Of a stretch of DNA of 16,557 nt, positions 14,739 to 16,557 are shown in pieces (within the stretch, counting starts at the first letter, position 1; every line of letters starts with the position of its first letter). The notes under the pieces were generated by a model. That model made no database searches. It saw only the letters and a program-made list of their open reading frames with translations, and had not been told where the DNA came from. This DNA is from Deltaproteobacteria bacterium (lineage in GTDB: Bacteria; Desulfobacterota; UBA8473): assembly GCA_030643245.1 (NCBI GenBank), contig DAOWME010000038.1, forward strand, positions 1 through 16,557, read 5' to 3'. A program made the translations under genes and the position numbers.

Positions 14739-14930
14739 GACCAAAAAGCGGAACTCCTCCTTGCACCGCCCCTCGGTCAAAAAAGTGTTATGGCCATAGA
14801 TCCGGGGATTCGTACGGGCTGTAGGTTGCCTGTCTCGATCCCCAGGGTAAACTGAATGACGTCCCTCATACTCTCACATCCACGTACCTTCCAGGACCAA
14901 CAACAAAAACAAGCCATCTGCTCTGGGATA
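14739..14930 (+). pseudogene. tex: Frameshifted remnant of tex (S1 RNA-binding transcription accessory protein)
   Basis: In one frame 14751-14822 reads ELLLAPPLGQKSVMAIDP then GIRTGC, the strongly conserved start of the YqgF-like domain of Tex. A one-base loss at 14823-14824 (AG in place of AAG) shifts the frame, and 14825-14857 continues as VACLDPQGKLN, again Tex. The next stretch, TSLILSHPRTFQDQQQKQ (from 14859), fits the following Tex segment only after another frame change. A stop (14736-14738) precedes the recognisable part. Full Tex is about 750 residues, so only about 60 survive. The right boundary is uncertain because it fuses to the methyltransferase remnant. Confidence 0.68.
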
Positions 14931-15695
14931 GTAATTTCACATTGGAAGCCAAAATACCCTCATGGTTTACAACGATTGGCAGAAGCAGGAAGAATAACAG
15001 TAACAGGCAATACTTTAAGGTATAAAAGATACTTTGATGACAATCCAGTTTATACAATAAATAATATGTGGGGCGAACAGCTTTCCGAACAAAACAAATT
15101 GTTTGTAGTTCAGACTGGAGAAGAAATTATCCAACGCTGTATCCTCATGACCACCGATCCCGGCGATCTGGTCTTCGATCCCACCTGTGGCTCCGGCACA
15201 ACTGCCTATGTTGCCGAACAATGGGGCCGGCGCTGGATCACCTGCGACACTTCCCGCGTTGCGCTTACCCTGGCCAAGCAGCGGCTCATGACCGCGAATT
15301 TCGATTATTACCAGCTTGCCCATCCGCATGAGGGCGTGGGAAGCGGGTTTGTGTATAAAACCGTACCCCATATTACCCTTAAATCCATAGCCAACAATGA
15401 ACCGCCCAAAGAGGAAACTCTTTATGATCAACCCAAGGTTGACAACAGGAAGACCCGTATCACCGGGCCGTTCACTGGTGAGGCTGTGCCTTCGCTTCGG
15501 GCTAGGTCGCTGGAAGAGATCGAAAAGGAAAACCAGGGCACGGGCGATAGCGTGGCCCGATCCGGCGAGACCCTGCGTCAGGCAGGGTGGCGGGATGAAC
15601 TCTTAAAGTCGGGTGTTCGCGCCAAAGACGGTGACAAACTCGAATTTACCCGGGTAGAGCCCATGAGCGGAACCCGCTGGATACAGGCAAGTGGT

Positions 15696-15760
15696 CAGTG
15701 TTTAGTGGCCAGTGACCGGGAAAAGAAAACTAACCACTCATCACAAACCACTAAAAACTG
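15696..15760. repeat. 65-bp palindromic insert inside the mod frame (family C, short form)
   Basis: Left arm 15696-15715 and right arm 15741-15760 are inverted repeats with 16 of 20 positions matching, ends CAGTGTTTAGTGG and CCACTAAAAACTG. The insert encodes an extra hydrophilic stretch (residues QCLVASDREKKTNHSSQ onward) between two conserved mod blocks (RVEPMSGTRW and IVFGPEHAPLEQR), and keeps the frame open. It shares AAAACTAACCACT and AACCACTAAAAACT with the right end of the cassette at 16048-16491. Confidence 0.65.
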
Positions 15761-16047
15761 CCTGATTGTATTTGGCCCTGAACATGCCCCGCTTGAACAG
15801 CGCATGGTGGAAAACGCCTGGCAGGAGGCAAGACCGTTTAAACCGGATATCCTTCTTTTTTGCGCCTTCCAGTTTGATGACGAGGCAGCCAAGGATATTG
15901 ACGAACTGAGGCCCGAAATTGCGGGGATGCAGCTTTTGAAGGTGCAGATGAACGCCGACCTGTTTACCGATGATTTGAAGAAAAAACGCTCCGGCAATGA
16001 CAGCTTCTGGCTTATTGGCCAGCCGGATGTTTCGGTTGATAGTTTTC

Positions 16048-16491
16048 AGTTTTTAGTTTTTGGTGAAAAAACAGGAGCATCTTATGATATCTTCAAGGAG
16101 TTATCGGGACTTTGATAGTCTGGCAGAAATCAGTAAGCTTGGTGAGCAGGATTTACTCTTTTACACAATCCTTTCCCAAGGAAGAGCAGTTTGGCATTAC
16201 CTCGTAGATACGGAGGGCTGGAACCTCTATCCCGGCAAATATAGCAGAAGGCCAGGCGCGGCCGGGAAAGAAAGAATTCCTGCAATTTCTTTCGATAGCG
16301 CAGGGTTCGTTAGCAGAGGTAGAGACTTTTATCATCATCTCAAAGAATTTAGAATACTTGACAGAAGCCAACTCAGAAAAAAATTGCTGACCGATTGCGA
16401 GGAAATAGCAAAATTGCTGGCAGGCTTAAAAAAATCGCTACAGAGCTGAAAATACCTTTTTCTAAAAACTCAAAACTAACCACTAAAAACT
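16048..16491. mobile_element. 444-bp cassette with inverted ends inserted in mod (family C, gene-carrying form)
   Basis: Perfect 10-bp inverted ends AGTTTTTAGT (16048-16057) and ACTAAAAACT (16482-16491) enclose one small gene with its own ribosome binding site. Mod coding sequence lies on both sides in the same frame. The right end has further internal repeats (CTAAAAACT, AAAACTAACCACT). No transposase is encoded. Exact borders and any target duplication cannot be fixed without an uninterrupted homologue. Confidence 0.62.
16084..16449 (+). pseudogene. Decayed four-helix-bundle protein gene (S23 / 23S rRNA intervening-sequence type)
   Basis: Starts at ATG 16084, 6 nt after AGGAG (16073-16077), with SSRSYRDF, the normal family opening. 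One extra base in TTTG (16111-16114) moves the family reading into the next frame, which then gives IVWQKSVSLVSRIYSFTQSF, FPKEEQFGITS, a TAG at 16205-16207 in place of a sense codon, then IRRAGTSIPANIAEG, the hallmark of the family, and KKEFLQFLSIAQGSLAEVET. At the A-run 16377-16383 the original frame is regained and ends LLTDCEEIAKLLAGLKKSL, again typical. The two shifts cancel, so a 121-codon frame stays open, but its middle is nonsense. The gene product is therefore not a functional bundle. Related genes occur in 23S rRNA intervening sequences and as free-standing copies; their role is not known. Confidence 0.8.
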
Positions 16492-16557
16492 TCATACAGG
16501 TGGAAGTGCTTGGCTTTGATTATTACAACCCCAAAACCGGGAATGTGGATTCCGGCG

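Larger units (their letters stand above)
14943..16557 (+). pseudogene. Truncated, interrupted site-specific DNA-methyltransferase (type III mod-like), runs past the window end
   Basis: The readable frame (to a stop at 16113-16115) begins abruptly at YPHGLQRLAEAGRI and holds the AdoMet-binding motif as FDPTCGSGTTAYVAEQWGRR (about 15175-15235). These are the C-terminal half of beta-class adenine methyltransferases of type III Mod style. The DPPY catalytic motif, which precedes this part in that class, is missing, so this fragment cannot methylate. Later marks are ITGPFTGEAVPS, RVEPMSGTRW, IVFGPEHAPLEQRMVE and SGNDSFWLIGQPDV. After the insertion at 16048-16491 the same frame resumes at 16491 as FIQVEVLGFDYYNPKTG, a conserved continuation. 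The 5' end is joined to tex debris. ATG 14856 would give an artificial tex-mod fusion and should not be taken as a true start. Confidence 0.78.

Noticed and set aside
14727..14775. Terminator after the YchF-like gene (CGAGGGGC / GCCCCTCG, 33-nt loop)
   Set aside because: No T-run follows on either strand and the segment overlaps recognisable tex codons, so the inverted match is probably incidental.
14856..16115. A complete 419-residue methyltransferase
   Set aside because: The first 30 residues are tex debris, the DPPY half is missing, and the true frame continues beyond the cassette at 16491; the open frame is a chimera of broken genes.
14943..16557. An active type III restriction-modification system
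   Set aside because: The mod gene is truncated and interrupted, and no res helicase gene is visible in the window.

Overview
The window looks like chromosomal DNA from a deltaproteobacterium (Desulfobacterota-like). The reasons are a lysine branch that uses an LL-diaminopimelate aminotransferase, an operon order of arginine genes, a small lipoprotein, lysA, dapF, dapB and dapL, and several families of palindromic intergenic repeats. This taxonomic placement is inferred from gene content and style only.

Layout. Positions 1-2500 hold loosely linked accessory genes: the end of a DsbA/FrnE-type oxidoreductase, a 73-residue orphan protein lying between inverted repeat ends, an MFS transporter and a CGGC-domain cysteine protein. 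Positions 2492-3377 are a long gene-free stretch rich in inverted repeats. Positions 3378-12659 form one long same-strand biosynthetic run: argD, argG, an LptM-like lipoprotein with a fibronectin-like domain, lysA, dapF, dapB, dapL, folK, a small membrane-anchored cysteine protein, a lytic transglycosylase and pgsA. Many of these genes touch or overlap. A consensus promoter, tRNA-Gly(GCC), tRNA-Cys(GCA) and a strong terminator follow. Then come a cyclophilin-type prolyl isomerase and a divergent YchF-like GTPase.

The last 1.9 kb is a genomic scrapyard. A frameshifted fragment of tex runs into a 5'-truncated type III-like DNA methyltransferase (mod). That mod gene is itself interrupted twice by sequences sharing AGTTTTTAGT-type ends: a 65-bp palindrome that keeps the reading frame open, and a 444-bp cassette carrying a decayed four-helix-bundle (S23/23S intervening-sequence type) protein gene. 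The shared ends suggest a mobile family with a gene-carrying form and a miniature form.

How the genes work together: ArgD and ArgG serve arginine synthesis (ArgD may also act in lysine synthesis). DapB, DapL, DapF and LysA cover most of the route from dihydrodipicolinate to lysine. The steps usually encoded among these genes in relatives (argF, argH, dapA) are absent here and must lie elsewhere if the pathways are complete. The main novelty candidates are the two kinds of inverted-repeat-bounded small-ORF cassettes (329-727 and 16048-16491) and their short, gene-less relatives.
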